Notes under the pieces: model-generated
Databases searched by the model: none
What the model was told of the DNA's origin: nothing
Seen by the model: only the letters and a program-made list of their open reading frames with translations
In this document: positions 35,043 through 43,148 of the stretch, piece after piece
Layout: every line of letters begins with the position of its first letter
How positions within the stretch are numbered: position 1 is the first letter of the stretch
Program-made: the position numbers and the translations under genes
Assembly: GCF_902498845.1 (NCBI RefSeq)
Contig: NZ_CABVLM010000001.1
Span: 372,001 to 436,000, forward strand
Origin: Pseudoalteromonas rhizosphaerae
GTDB taxonomy: Bacteria > Pseudomonadota > Gammaproteobacteria > Enterobacterales > Alteromonadaceae
DNA length: 64,000 nt
Reading direction: 5' to 3'

Positions 35043-35843
35043 TTATGAGTAAAAAGGAGCTGCGGCTCCTTTTTTGCATTTAGGAGTAGTGGGTAAAGCA
35101 CGCTTAGTTTGGGCAATAAATGCCGCCGTTGCAAAGTGATTGTTTACCGCACTACGGAGTTGCTGACCTTTACGCGCTAAAAACGATTTCTTTTCGCGCG
35201 CATTACTACGCGATTTGATATCACTTACCTGCTCACAATCTTGGGAGAATGGATACGGTAGTAATGAATAGCCAGCGACTTGAGTTTCCCAAATATGTTG
35301 TAGATCACAATCAACAGGGCGAGCAAACGTTTTAGTGGCAGCTAATAATTGTTTCGCACCTTGATAACTGATTGCAGAAGCACAACATCCTGTCATCAAC
35401 TTTTTATGGATCACTAATCGTTGCTCAAACTGCAACGGTATCTGATACGCGATTGTACGAGTACGGTTTTGATAAGCTGAGAGTTTTATTAGTTGCCAAG
35501 CAAGCGGTAATTGCTCAATATTTTTAATTGCACTATCGATACTTGAATCTAAGATAAAGTCATCTTCGAGCACAATTGCGTAATCAAGTTTTCTATCGAC
35601 AATGGTTTGCCACGCTTTGCGATGGCTCAAGTAACAGCCAATCTGCCCAGCACTGAGCGGGTAGTGATATTTTTGTGTGTTGAGGCTAGGACTGTAATAA
35701 ATTTCTTTTTGCGTTTGCGTAAGCATGGCGCCATCAATTGCATCTATACGCTCAAAACTTAGCCCATGTGCAGCTAATTGTCGCTGGCTGTTTGCCAATC
35801 GCTCGGTTGAGCGAGCGAGGTTGATCAAAAAAATAGCAGTCAT
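35043..35843 (-). CDS. glycosyltransferase family 25 (LPS-type)
   Basis: About 266 residues from ATG 35843 (MTAIFLINLARSTERLANSQ); a start at 35858 is possible and neither has a strong binding site. GT25 signatures are the N-terminal 'iflINL.rs.eR....', RIDAIDG, LSAGQIGCYLSHRKAWQTIV and the DxD-like YAIVLEDDFIL. Enzymes of this family add galactose or other sugars to lipooligosaccharide. The last residues (CKKGAAAPFYS) are encoded by the terminator hairpin of the convergent M61 gene, so the true end may have been extended by drift. Acceptor unknown. Confidence 0.87.
   Translation of the reverse strand: MTAIFLINLARSTERLANSQRQLAAHGLSFERIDAIDGAMLTQTQKEIYYSPSLNTQKYHYPLSAGQIGCYLSHRKAWQTIVDRKLDYAIVLEDDFILDSSIDSAIKNIEQLPLAWQLIKLSAYQNRTRTIAYQIPLQFEQRLVIHKKLMTGCCASAISYQGAKQLLAATKTFARPVDCDLQHIWETQVAGYSLLPYPFSQDCEQVSDIKSRSNAREKKSFLARKGQQLRSAVNNHFATAAFIAQTKRALPTTPKCKKGAAAPFYS
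35051..35075 (+). terminator. terminator of M61 gene, embedded in 3' end of GT25 gene
   Basis: AAAAAGGAGC, TGCG, GCTCCTTTTT is a strong hairpin with T-run. It lies inside the last codons of the convergent minus-strand glycosyltransferase gene, which ends at 35043. Confidence 0.85.
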
Positions 35844-36060
35844 AGTTAGGCCGTGCATTATTGATAGTATTTAAATCCTAACGATTGAAAATGACCAAAT
35901 GATTGCATTGTTGTGTTGTTTTTATTGCCAATAGAGCTCGAAGAAGTATTTGTTTTCAGTATTTTGTTACACAATAGTGCGGCTATTTTGTCGCAGAAAT
36001 ATTGACCTTGCTAATGCTGCACGCGTAACCTGTTATAGAAACAATAAAAAGGATTAAAAA

Positions 36061-38220
36061 ATGCGTTTAAAACCACTCATAGCATCACTTGCTATTGTAG
36101 TATCGGGCACAACATTTGCTGATGAAGGCATGTGGCAACCACACCAACTTCCTGATCTAGAATCAATTCTAAAAGCTAAAGGACTAGAAATTGACGCAAA
36201 ATCGATTTCTAAATTAACCGAGTTCCCAATGAATGCTGTGATAAGCCTTGGTGGCTGTACCGCGTCATTTGTATCGCCAAAAGGGCTGGTGGTTACTAAT
36301 CATCACTGTGCTTATGGTTCGATTCAATATAACTCAACACCAGAGAACAATATTTTAGAAAACGGTTTTTTAGCAACAACACCGGCTGAAGACTTACCAG
36401 CGGCACCCGGCTCTAGAGTGTATGTAACTGAAACAGTTACCGACGTGACCAAAAAAGTAATAAAAGGCACTGAAAAACTCAGCGCAAAAGCGCGCTACGA
36501 CGCGCTAGAGAAAAACGAAAAAGCGTTAGTGTCAGCATGTGAAGCTGACGATAATTATCGCTGTAATGTGTATTCATTCCACGGTGGTCTAGAGTTTTAC
36601 TTAATCAAATCACTAGAAATTAAAGATGTACGCTTAGCATACGCGCCTGCCATGGGCGTAGGTAAGTACGGTGGCGATATTGATAATTGGATGTGGCCGC
36701 GCCATACCGGCGACTTTTCATTTTATCGAGCATATGTAGGTAAAGACGGCAAACCGGCTGAATTTAGCGAAGATAATGTACCTTATGTGCCTGATTCATA
36801 TCTAAGTGTCAGTGCTAAAGGCGTCCAAGATGGCGACTTTGTTATGGTAGCAGGCTATCCTGGGCGCACTAACCGTTACCGCATTGCTGCTGAAGTTGAT
36901 TATGTATTTAATACCAGCTATCCAAAATCACGCGAGCATAATTCAAAATATGTCGCTTTGATTGAAGAAAATTCAGAAGATGGCAGCAAAGCCCGCATCG
37001 CCTACGAAAGTACTATAGCGGGCTACAACAACTATATTAAAAACTACGGTTCAATGATCGAAAGCTTTAATAAAGGCACGATGTATGAACGTAAAAAGCA
37101 ATTTGAACAAGATCTAACCGCGTGGATAAACAGCGACCGTAAGCGTAAAAAACAATACGGTAAAGTGTTAAATGAATTGTCGGCGTTAGTCGCTCAATCG
37201 CAACAGCACAATGAGCGTGATCGTATGCTTGGCTATGTGCACCGCTCACAAATGATCAGTACCGCACGTAGCTTATATCGCTTAGCGTATGAGCAACAAA
37301 AACCTGATAGCGAACGTGAATCTGGCTATCAAGAACGTGATTTACCAAGACTTGAAGCCGGTTTAAAGCGCATGAGTCGCCGTTTTGATGCAAACGTTGA
37401 TAAAGCCATTTTATTACATTTTTTAGAGCTGTATGCCGCGTTGCCAAAACAAGAGCATTTTGCAGAAGTTGATAAAGCCTTTAAGCTAGAAAACGGCTTT
37501 GATGCAGTAAAACACAGTGCATTGCTTTCGAAAATGTATGCTAATTCAACACTTAATGATGAAGAGGTGCGCATTGCATTATCTCAGCAATCATTTGCTG
37601 AACTTGAACAAAATCAAGACCCATTCATTCAATATGCGAAGGCGATCTTTGCCGTAATGAAAGCTGAAGAAGACAAAGACAAAGCACTTGCAGGTAAACT
37701 ACAAGCGGCGCGTCCACAGCTAATGAGTGCCATCATAGCGTTTAATGAAGCACAAAATAAACCTGTGTATGCAGATGCGAATAGCACATTACGTGTAACG
37801 TATGGCACTGTTGGAGGCTATTCACCGCAAGACGGTTTGATAGCAACACCGTTTACAACACTTGAAGGGCTACTTGCAAAAAACACCAATGTTGATCCAT
37901 TTAACGCGCCTGAAAAACTGCAACAGCAAATCAAGGCTAAAATATTTGGTGACTACACCGGTGGCATGAATACAGTACCGGTTAACTTTTTATCAAATGT
38001 AGACACGACTGGAGGTAACTCAGGTTCACCTACGCTAAACGGCAAAGCTGAACTGGTAGGCTTATTATTTGACGGCGTGTACGAAAGTATTATCGGCGAT
38101 TGGGATTATAACCCAGCACTTAATCGTTCAATCCACGTTGATTCACGTTACATGCTGTGGGTGATGGATAAAGTAGATAACGCACAAAACCTATTAGACG
38201 AAATGAAAATCGTAAAATAA
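36061..38220 (+). CDS. S46-family dipeptidyl peptidase, DPP7-like
   Basis: 719-residue exported serine peptidase of family S46 (DPP7/DPP11). Signal peptide with cleavage near TFA-DE. Catalytic His is in VVTNHHCAYGSIQYNS, catalytic Asp in the following domain, and catalytic Ser in VDTTGGNSGSPTLNG. The residue that sets P1 preference sits in LLFDGVYES: Gly here as in DPP7 (hydrophobic P1), where DPP11 has Arg (acidic P1). It removes dipeptides from the N-termini of oligopeptides in the periplasm. AAGGA precedes the ATG; a strong terminator follows. Confidence 0.93.
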   Translation: MRLKPLIASLAIVVSGTTFADEGMWQPHQLPDLESILKAKGLEIDAKSISKLTEFPMNAVISLGGCTASFVSPKGLVVTNHHCAYGSIQYNSTPENNILENGFLATTPAEDLPAAPGSRVYVTETVTDVTKKVIKGTEKLSAKARYDALEKNEKALVSACEADDNYRCNVYSFHGGLEFYLIKSLEIKDVRLAYAPAMGVGKYGGDIDNWMWPRHTGDFSFYRAYVGKDGKPAEFSEDNVPYVPDSYLSVSAKGVQDGDFVMVAGYPGRTNRYRIAAEVDYVFNTSYPKSREHNSKYVALIEENSEDGSKARIAYESTIAGYNNYIKNYGSMIESFNKGTMYERKKQFEQDLTAWINSDRKRKKQYGKVLNELSALVAQSQQHNERDRMLGYVHRSQMISTARSLYRLAYEQQKPDSERESGYQERDLPRLEAGLKRMSRRFDANVDKAILLHFLELYAALPKQEHFAEVDKAFKLENGFDAVKHSALLSKMYANSTLNDEEVRIALSQQSFAELEQNQDPFIQYAKAIFAVMKAEEDKDKALAGKLQAARPQLMSAIIAFNEAQNKPVYADANSTLRVTYGTVGGYSPQDGLIATPFTTLEGLLAKNTNVDPFNAPEKLQQQIKAKIFGDYTGGMNTVPVNFLSNVDTTGGNSGSPTLNGKAELVGLLFDGVYESIIGDWDYNPALNRSIHVDSRYMLWVMDKVDNAQNLLDEMKIVK

Positions 38221-38239
38221 GTAATCAGTAAAATAGTAG

Positions 38240-38270
38240 GGCGCTTACCTTAACGGTAAGCGCCTTTTTT
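38240..38270 (+). terminator. terminator of the S46 peptidase gene
   Basis: GGCGCTTACC, TTAAC-type loop, GGTAAGCGCC followed by TTTTTT: a 10-bp GC-rich stem with T-run 20 bases after the stop. Confidence 0.92.
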
Positions 38271-38449
38271 ATTGTGTTTGTATGGTATGACGTTTATGGC
38301 TGCTAAGTGTTCTAGCAGACAACCAGCATTTAATTTTAGCTAAATAAAATTGTCGATTAAATAACCAAAGCAGGCAGTCATCATTAAGTTATTATACATT
38401 AAAGACGTTTTATACTTATAAACTGAATGATTCATATATCATATTTACT

Positions 38450-39235
38450 TTATTTATTATCACGGTAAAAGCTTGGTGTCATCCCTGTATTTTCTTTGAA
38501 CATATGAGTAAACGCTGACGGTGACTCATAGCCAAGATAAAAGGAAATATTTGTTATGGACATTCCTTGTGATAGCTGGCTAATGGCGATTTGAATATTC
38601 AATCTTTGTCTCCATGTGGTGTAGCTTAGTCCAGTTTCTTTTTTAAATAGCCTTGATAGAGTCCGACTTGAAGCCCCAATTTTTTGTCCCCATTGCTCTA
38701 ACTTATAGCTATTTGATGGCTCTTTTTCAATTAAGGATAACATGGTTAATAATCTTGAATCTTTTGGATATGGAAGCTGGAAAATTATGCTCGGAGCTAA
38801 AGATAACTTATTTAAGATCAGCCTTAATAAAAGACCATCTGCGCCAGACCAAAGGTAATCATTAGCAATATTATTTGCCTCTAGGATTAACGTTTTCAGA
38901 AAATTATTTACTCTTAAAACACAACATTTGTCAGGTAGTTCATTGAGTAAATTATTATCAAAATAAAAACTAGTTAGCTCCACTTTTGAAATGGCTGTGA
39001 CCTCGTGAGCTACTCCCGGTAATACCCACACGCCTTGTTCTGGAGGAACAATATACCGATCGGTAGCAGTGGCAACGAGTAATACTCCTTTATTAGCATA
39101 TACAAACTGTCCCCAACTATGACTATGCTTATCAACAACTGAATTAGCTGTTATCGAGCGACTAACAACTGTTATAGGCATACTCAATTGCTGTCTACTT
39201 TCTTTTGATGGTTTGATTTTTGAAAAGTTTGGCAT
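38450..39235 (-). CDS. AraC-family transcriptional regulator
   Basis: 261 residues: an N-terminal cupin sensor (DKHSHSWGQFVYANKGVLLV, YIVPPEQGVWVLPGVAHEV) and two C-terminal helix-turn-helix motifs (LEQWGQKIGASSRTLSRLFK and MSITNISFYLGYESPSAFTH, then MFKENTGMTPSFYR). The 'PP..gvWvlpg..H' pattern is that of the NimR/YeaM subgroup, which often controls an adjacent divergent exporter gene. It is divergent from the TSUP transporter with a 90-base spacer containing TCGATAT twice, 21 bases apart (39240 and 39261), a plausible direct-repeat operator. Confidence 0.9.
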   Translation of the reverse strand: MPNFSKIKPSKESRQQLSMPITVVSRSITANSVVDKHSHSWGQFVYANKGVLLVATATDRYIVPPEQGVWVLPGVAHEVTAISKVELTSFYFDNNLLNELPDKCCVLRVNNFLKTLILEANNIANDYLWSGADGLLLRLILNKLSLAPSIIFQLPYPKDSRLLTMLSLIEKEPSNSYKLEQWGQKIGASSRTLSRLFKKETGLSYTTWRQRLNIQIAISQLSQGMSITNISFYLGYESPSAFTHMFKENTGMTPSFYRDNK

Positions 39236-39325
39236 TAAATCGATATATAAAGTCTTATTGTCGATATCCTACCACTGGATATTTTGTTTACAATTTATTT
39301 TTAATTAATCAGAGAAAGTATATTA

Positions 39326-40129
39326 ATGTTAGCATTTGAATGGATATTATCATTTTTATTATTAGGAGCTTGTGTTGGTTTTGTTGCTGGATTATTAGGC
39401 GTAGGTGGCGGCGGAATACTTGTACCAATATTAACATCTATATTCTTGCTGCAAGACGTTCCTGTAGACAAGGTAGTGCACTTGGCTCTTGGAACATCAA
39501 TGGCTTGTATCATCATCACATCATTTTCAAGCTTGCGAGCTCACAATAAAAAAGGTGCTGTAATTTGGAAAATAGTAAAAACGATGTCTTTTGGGATAAT
39601 AGTAGGTACATTTATTTCAACTTTTATAGCTTCCTATTTAAATTCATTTTATTTAGCCATATTTTTTTCTTTGTTTATGGGGGTAATGGCTATAAATATG
39701 CTCAAACACAAGGAAGAACAAAAGTCTGTATGTAATTTTGAGGATGGAAATGTGTTCGTTTCATCTACCGGTATAGGAGCCATATCAGCGTTAGTTTCTA
39801 TAGGTGGTGGCTCTTTAACGGTGCCATACCTTGTAAAGCATAATGTAGATATTAAAAAAGCAATAGGCACATCTGCGGCAATAGGTTTACCCATATCATT
39901 AGCTGGAACATTAGGTTATTTAGTTAATGGTTGGAATAATGACCTTGCTATTAACTATTCAGTAGGGTTTATTTATTTGCCTGCGGCAGTATTAATATCT
40001 ATAACTAGTTTTTTTACGGCCCCTTATGGTGTAAAAGCGGCTCATTATTTACCTGTACAGGTACTAAGAAAAATTTTTGCATTCTTACTAATATTACTCA
40101 GCGTGAAGATGCTTTTATCTGTGATCTAA
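39326..40129 (+). CDS. TSUP-family (TauE/SafE) permease
   Basis: 267-residue inner-membrane protein with seven to eight hydrophobic helices. The family's paired glycine motifs are present: GFVAGLLGVGGGGILVPIL near the N-terminus and ISALVSIGGGSLTVPYLV in the second half. TSUP members export sulfite, sulfoacetate or other small organosulfur and organic anions; the substrate here is unknown. It is divergent from, and probably regulated by, the AraC gene. Confidence 0.92.
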   Translation: MLAFEWILSFLLLGACVGFVAGLLGVGGGGILVPILTSIFLLQDVPVDKVVHLALGTSMACIIITSFSSLRAHNKKGAVIWKIVKTMSFGIIVGTFISTFIASYLNSFYLAIFFSLFMGVMAINMLKHKEEQKSVCNFEDGNVFVSSTGIGAISALVSIGGGSLTVPYLVKHNVDIKKAIGTSAAIGLPISLAGTLGYLVNGWNNDLAINYSVGFIYLPAAVLISITSFFTAPYGVKAAHYLPVQVLRKIFAFLLILLSVKMLLSVI

Positions 40130-40148
40130 ACGACCAGCGTAAAGTAAA

Positions 40149-40178
40149 AAATAAAAAAGGCCTGGCAAATATTTTTAG
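40149..40178 (+). repeat. 30-bp direct repeat, copy 1
   Basis: AAATAAAAAAGGCCTGGC followed by AAATATTTTTAG. It matches 40881-40910 at 27 of 30 positions. Both copies lie just after a stop codon (TSUP and cytochrome b genes), so the cytochrome b gene is flanked by them. Confidence 0.6.
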
Positions 40179-40348
40179 GCAGGCAGATTTAACTTCAATA
40201 TAAGAATGTTATTTAAATCCATAAATGAGTAAACTACAGTGTTTTTGATTGACTTAACACGAGAAGATAAGTCAGCAGTAAATGTGAATAAATCTTAGAT
40301 CTGGCTTACGATAGTTCTAAAAACGACTTAAATAGAAAGAGGATAGTT

Positions 40349-40876
40349 ATGAAGTACCCCTTCTCAATCAGAATATTTCATTGGGTGAGTGCTGCTCTCA
40401 TCTTAGGTTTACTTATATTGGGTATTTATATGACACCTTATGATGAAAGTAACATGCCTTTCGCAGATGGTCTTTATTTTTGGCACAAATCGTTTGGCGT
40501 ATTGATGTTCTTAATTGTTATTTTTCGCTTTTATAATAGAAAAAAACATACCTTACCTGAACTGCCGAGTACACTACCAAAACATGAAAAATTCGCAGCC
40601 CATGTTGTGCATAAAGGTTTGTATTTATTGATGATAATCATACCGCTCATTGGATATATTCAATCGAGTTCTTATGAATACAGTGGTGGAGTGCCCTTTT
40701 TTATCATGTATTTGCCAGAAATTATCACAAAAGATGCGACAGTATTTGCAGTATCAAATTTTTTGCACCGTTGGTTGTCATATCTTTTTATTTTATTGCT
40801 TACATGTCATATCCTAGGTGCCTTGAAGCATCGCTTTTTTGATAAAGAAAATGACGTATTAAATAGAATTATTTAA
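40349..40876 (+). CDS. cytochrome b561-family protein
   Basis: 175-residue four-helix inner-membrane di-heme protein of the prokaryotic b561 type (E. coli CybB/YodB/YceJ). Likely heme-ligand histidines are in RIFHWVSA, LYFWHKSFG, HVVHKGLYLLM and LTCHILGALKH, one per helix. These proteins move electrons between quinol and periplasmic or respiratory partners, including superoxide in CybB. AGAGGA precedes the ATG. Its flanking direct repeats suggest it arrived as a separate unit. Confidence 0.9.
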   Translation: MKYPFSIRIFHWVSAALILGLLILGIYMTPYDESNMPFADGLYFWHKSFGVLMFLIVIFRFYNRKKHTLPELPSTLPKHEKFAAHVVHKGLYLLMIIIPLIGYIQSSSYEYSGGVPFFIMYLPEIITKDATVFAVSNFLHRWLSYLFILLLTCHILGALKHRFFDKENDVLNRII

Positions 40877-40880
40877 TTGA

Positions 40881-40910
40881 AAATAAAAAAGACCTGACAC
40901 ATATTTTTAG
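40881..40910 (+). repeat. 30-bp direct repeat, copy 2
   Basis: AAATAAAAAAGACCTGAC followed by ACATATTTTTAG; 27 of 30 positions match copy 1 at 40149. It begins five bases after the cytochrome b stop. Confidence 0.6.
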
Positions 40911-41056
40911 ATAAATATTTTTGTTAAATAATGCTGTATTTTACGATGTGTTCGTCGTGCTTTTGTCTGTGCAGAAGTGTCTAAATTTGAGAGACAAGAT
41001 GAAAAATAGGATAACTTTGCATCTTGCCTGTTATTTTTGTAACTAGTCTTCAATAA

Positions 41057-41596
41057 TTATTGACCGCATTGCAGAGGATCTTCGCCGTATTCGTTATTGC
41101 CTCTCGTTTCCTTAGTTGTGCCTAAGTAAAAAACAGAGATAAGCACCCCAACGACAGGAATAAAGTGCAACATGCTGTGCCAAGCGCTTTTGTTGCAGTC
41201 GTGCCAACGCTTAATGCTGATGGCCAATACTACCCATGTAATAACTAAAGATATAATTAATAAAAGCGAAATAGCAAAAAAATATATATCGTGAATATTA
41301 TACCTATACACATTATTTAAGTTTAGCCATGTGTCTGTTAACGAATACAGCATGGGCGTAGTAAGGGCTGAGATAATAAATATCATAAACCAATATTGCA
41401 TTCTAGAAATTCGCCCTTTGAACGAAAATAAAATATTATTTAGGTTGACATTAAAGGTGCTCTTTATAAAGAAAATAAATAGGAACATTAATAGTGCAAA
41501 CTTAGCAAATCCATCAAGCATCGGTAGTAAGGTGAAATGAAAAATAGCTTGTAATTCAAAAGACCTAGTTAAATATGTATCACGGAAGAAGGTCAT
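41057..41596 (-). CDS. DUF805 membrane protein
   Basis: 179 residues from ATG 41596. An N-terminal extension of ~50 residues contains one membrane segment, then the DUF805 domain begins at LFSFKGRISRMQYWFMIF, with further helices and the conserved IKRWHDCNKSAWHSML and GTTKETRGNNEYGEDPL. Function of the family is unknown. A strong binding site (GGAAGAAGG) precedes the ATG, but both are enclosed by a perfect 15-bp inverted repeat (41579-41593 and 41600-41614). The start overlaps by ATGA the stop of a 58-residue small gene upstream, so expression is probably coupled. Confidence 0.85.
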   Translation of the reverse strand: MTFFRDTYLTRSFELQAIFHFTLLPMLDGFAKFALLMFLFIFFIKSTFNVNLNNILFSFKGRISRMQYWFMIFIISALTTPMLYSLTDTWLNLNNVYRYNIHDIYFFAISLLLIISLVITWVVLAISIKRWHDCNKSAWHSMLHFIPVVGVLISVFYLGTTKETRGNNEYGEDPLQCGQ

Positions 41597-41614
41597 ATAA
41601 CCTTCTTCCGTGAT
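41579..41614 (-). promoter_or_regulatory. hairpin enclosing the DUF805 ribosome binding site and start codon
   Basis: On the minus strand ATCACGGAAGAAGGT, loop TATATG, ACCTTCTTCCGTGAT: 15 perfectly paired bases. The left arm holds the Shine-Dalgarno sequence, the loop ends with the ATG, and the stop codon of the upstream small gene (TGA at 41593-41595) overlaps the start. Folding in mRNA should block initiation unless a ribosome translating the small gene opens it. Confidence 0.7.
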
Positions 41615-41769
41615 GTCAGAAAGAAAAATGACACAGCAGCAATTAACCAACCTCGTGCAAAAAATGGCTTAAAAAAACATACCACTAAAAAAACAATAAC
41701 AATGAGCGTTATTTCGCTACAGAGCTTCATTAACAACAAAAAGTTGAAAGGAGTCTGAACATCAATCAT
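41593..41769 (-). CDS. 58-residue membrane protein overlapping DUF805 start
   Basis: ATG 41769 to TGA 41593-41595. The product begins MIDVQTPFNFLLLMKLCSEI, continues with a hydrophobic TLIVIVFLVVCFF helix, a short KPFFARG turn, a second helix (WLIAAVSFFFL) and ends TSRKKVI. Two probable membrane spans. The TGA overlaps the DUF805 ATG (ATGA), the classic sign of a translationally coupled pair. No family is recognised, and there is only a weak AGAAGAG motif upstream. Confidence 0.6.
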   Translation of the reverse strand: MIDVQTPFNFLLLMKLCSEITLIVIVFLVVCFFKPFFARGWLIAAVSFFFLTSRKKVI

Positions 41770-42287
41770 ATATTAAATACTCTTCTAAATTTAGGAGGTC
41801 AAATTAATATAAGCAGTGGTTAAATACCACAAGTTGAAACTATTTATAACTCTCCCTTTACTAAAAAACGTACAGAGTGATCCTTTTCAATTTGATTCTG
41901 TACAAAATGAATTAGCACTAAACTACGGTATTCAATGCCAACTTAGGGAACTAAAAAGGTCAAATCCAACTTCAAATATCACTATTACTGGCCGTCCATA
42001 ATTGGCAAACAGTAAATTTCAGATGTTAAGGGTGTTAGTGTTTTAACGCGCTAAATTAGGTTTAATAGATACATAACAAACACTGGACAAGGCAGGAATG
42101 ACTTAGAAAAAGCAAACACACCATTATAATGTAGCTAAGCCACTCAAAGGATAATTATTAAGCCATAGCATACGGATATATCGAGTAGGTCACGCCTTTA
42201 TTTAACAAGTAACACTAAAATAGAAAAATATTATGCACTAGCCATATCTGGTATAATAAAACCCACATTACGCAAGGACTATATATT
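41770..42287. other. AT-rich spacer without a recognisable gene
   Basis: No convincing gene on either strand. A 61-codon plus-strand frame (41816-42001, GTG start) has no binding site and no family resemblance. The right end contains a good extended -10 promoter for the next gene (42249-42257). Confidence 0.5.
42249..42257 (+). promoter_or_regulatory. extended -10 promoter of the 42.3-kb gene
   Basis: TGGTATAAT is a TGn-TATAAT extended -10 element with a perfect consensus -10 hexamer at 42252-42257, about 30 bases before the TTG start at 42288. No good -35 is seen, as expected for extended -10 promoters. Confidence 0.55.
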
Positions 42288-42734
42288 TTGAAAATTCTTA
42301 AGTACGCATTATTGTTTTTATTTACATCATTAATATTACTTATTATTTTTGGAGTAAGTAAATGCAAATATGAAGAAATATCAGAACGGGTAACAACTGG
42401 TAGTGGTTATGGTTTTTCAATTGATGACTCTTTTAGTTCGGCTATTGGTGGTTTGAAAAAAATCCCCGAAGAGTATCCTAATTCATTGTTACATGTTATG
42501 CATGCACAAGAAAGTTTATCTTCTACTGTTCCATGGGGAGCAATTGATGAATTACATCCAAGTGAAAGGTTATTTATTATTTATGATACCAACTCAAATT
42601 ATTTAGACTTTTTAGATATTAGCTTTAAAAATAATAAAGTCTTTGAAATAGAACGAGGAAAATTTTGTGCGTTAAACCCTACATTTAAGCAATCTCACCG
42701 CTTAATTGCAGATTTACTAGGTATAGATTATTAA
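42288..42734 (+). CDS. unknown membrane-anchored/exported protein
   Basis: 148 residues from a TTG start with AAGGA nine bases upstream. An N-terminal hydrophobic segment (LKYALLFLFTSLILLIIFGV) probably acts as signal anchor; the remaining ~120 residues are polar and periplasmic, with Cys26 and a Cys in RGKFCALNP. No family is recognised. Base use is markedly AT-rich like its surroundings, and it stands alone between two long spacers, suggesting accessory DNA. Confidence 0.65.
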   Translation: MKILKYALLFLFTSLILLIIFGVSKCKYEEISERVTTGSGYGFSIDDSFSSAIGGLKKIPEEYPNSLLHVMHAQESLSSTVPWGAIDELHPSERLFIIYDTNSNYLDFLDISFKNNKVFEIERGKFCALNPTFKQSHRLIADLLGIDY

Positions 42735-43148
42735 TATAACATCGATATTTAATACAACAGTAATAGCAAACACAGCGTCACCCAAAGGGCGCTAAAAATT
42801 GACCTACACTCTTTCATTGCAGTTGGCAGATCAAATAGTTGAAAGTACTTTAATGCAAAGCGCTTTTTGTATTTGTATTGATTATATTTGCTATGCCTTA
42901 TTTGTTAGGCATTTCATCTTCAGTTTGAAAAACTGATTCAGCAGTTTTTTCTGCATTGCTTAGCGTTTATTGTGAATACTTAAATCGAATTTAGAGGATT
43001 AAAACAACACTCTTTTTCTAGATCTGCGATTCATTCAAATCAGCCTTTATGGAAAGAATAATTTTCTCAACATCTTTGAATATATTTCATGTGCACTTTA
43101 TAACCAATAAATGCTAGCTTAGTGGCAAATTAATTGAAGGAAATAATT
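42735..43148. other. spacer before metY, no gene seen
   Basis: AT-rich, with short imperfect inverted repeats (for example GCAAAGCGCTTTTTG at about 42856) but no coding frame of note. The right end holds the probable metY promoter. Confidence 0.5.
43076..43104 (+). promoter_or_regulatory. probable sigma-70 promoter of metY
   Basis: TTGAAT at 43076-43081, 17 bases, TATAAC at 43099-43104, 45 bases before the start codon. No MetJ box (AGACGTCT) was seen. Confidence 0.45.

Noticed and set aside
41816..42001. 61-codon frame in an intergenic region
   Set aside because: GTG start, no ribosome binding site, no hydrophobic pattern or family match; treated as chance.
42061..42120. AACAAACACTGG stretch resembling an integron attC end
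   Set aside because: No paired inverse core site or matching arm was found within 150 bases.
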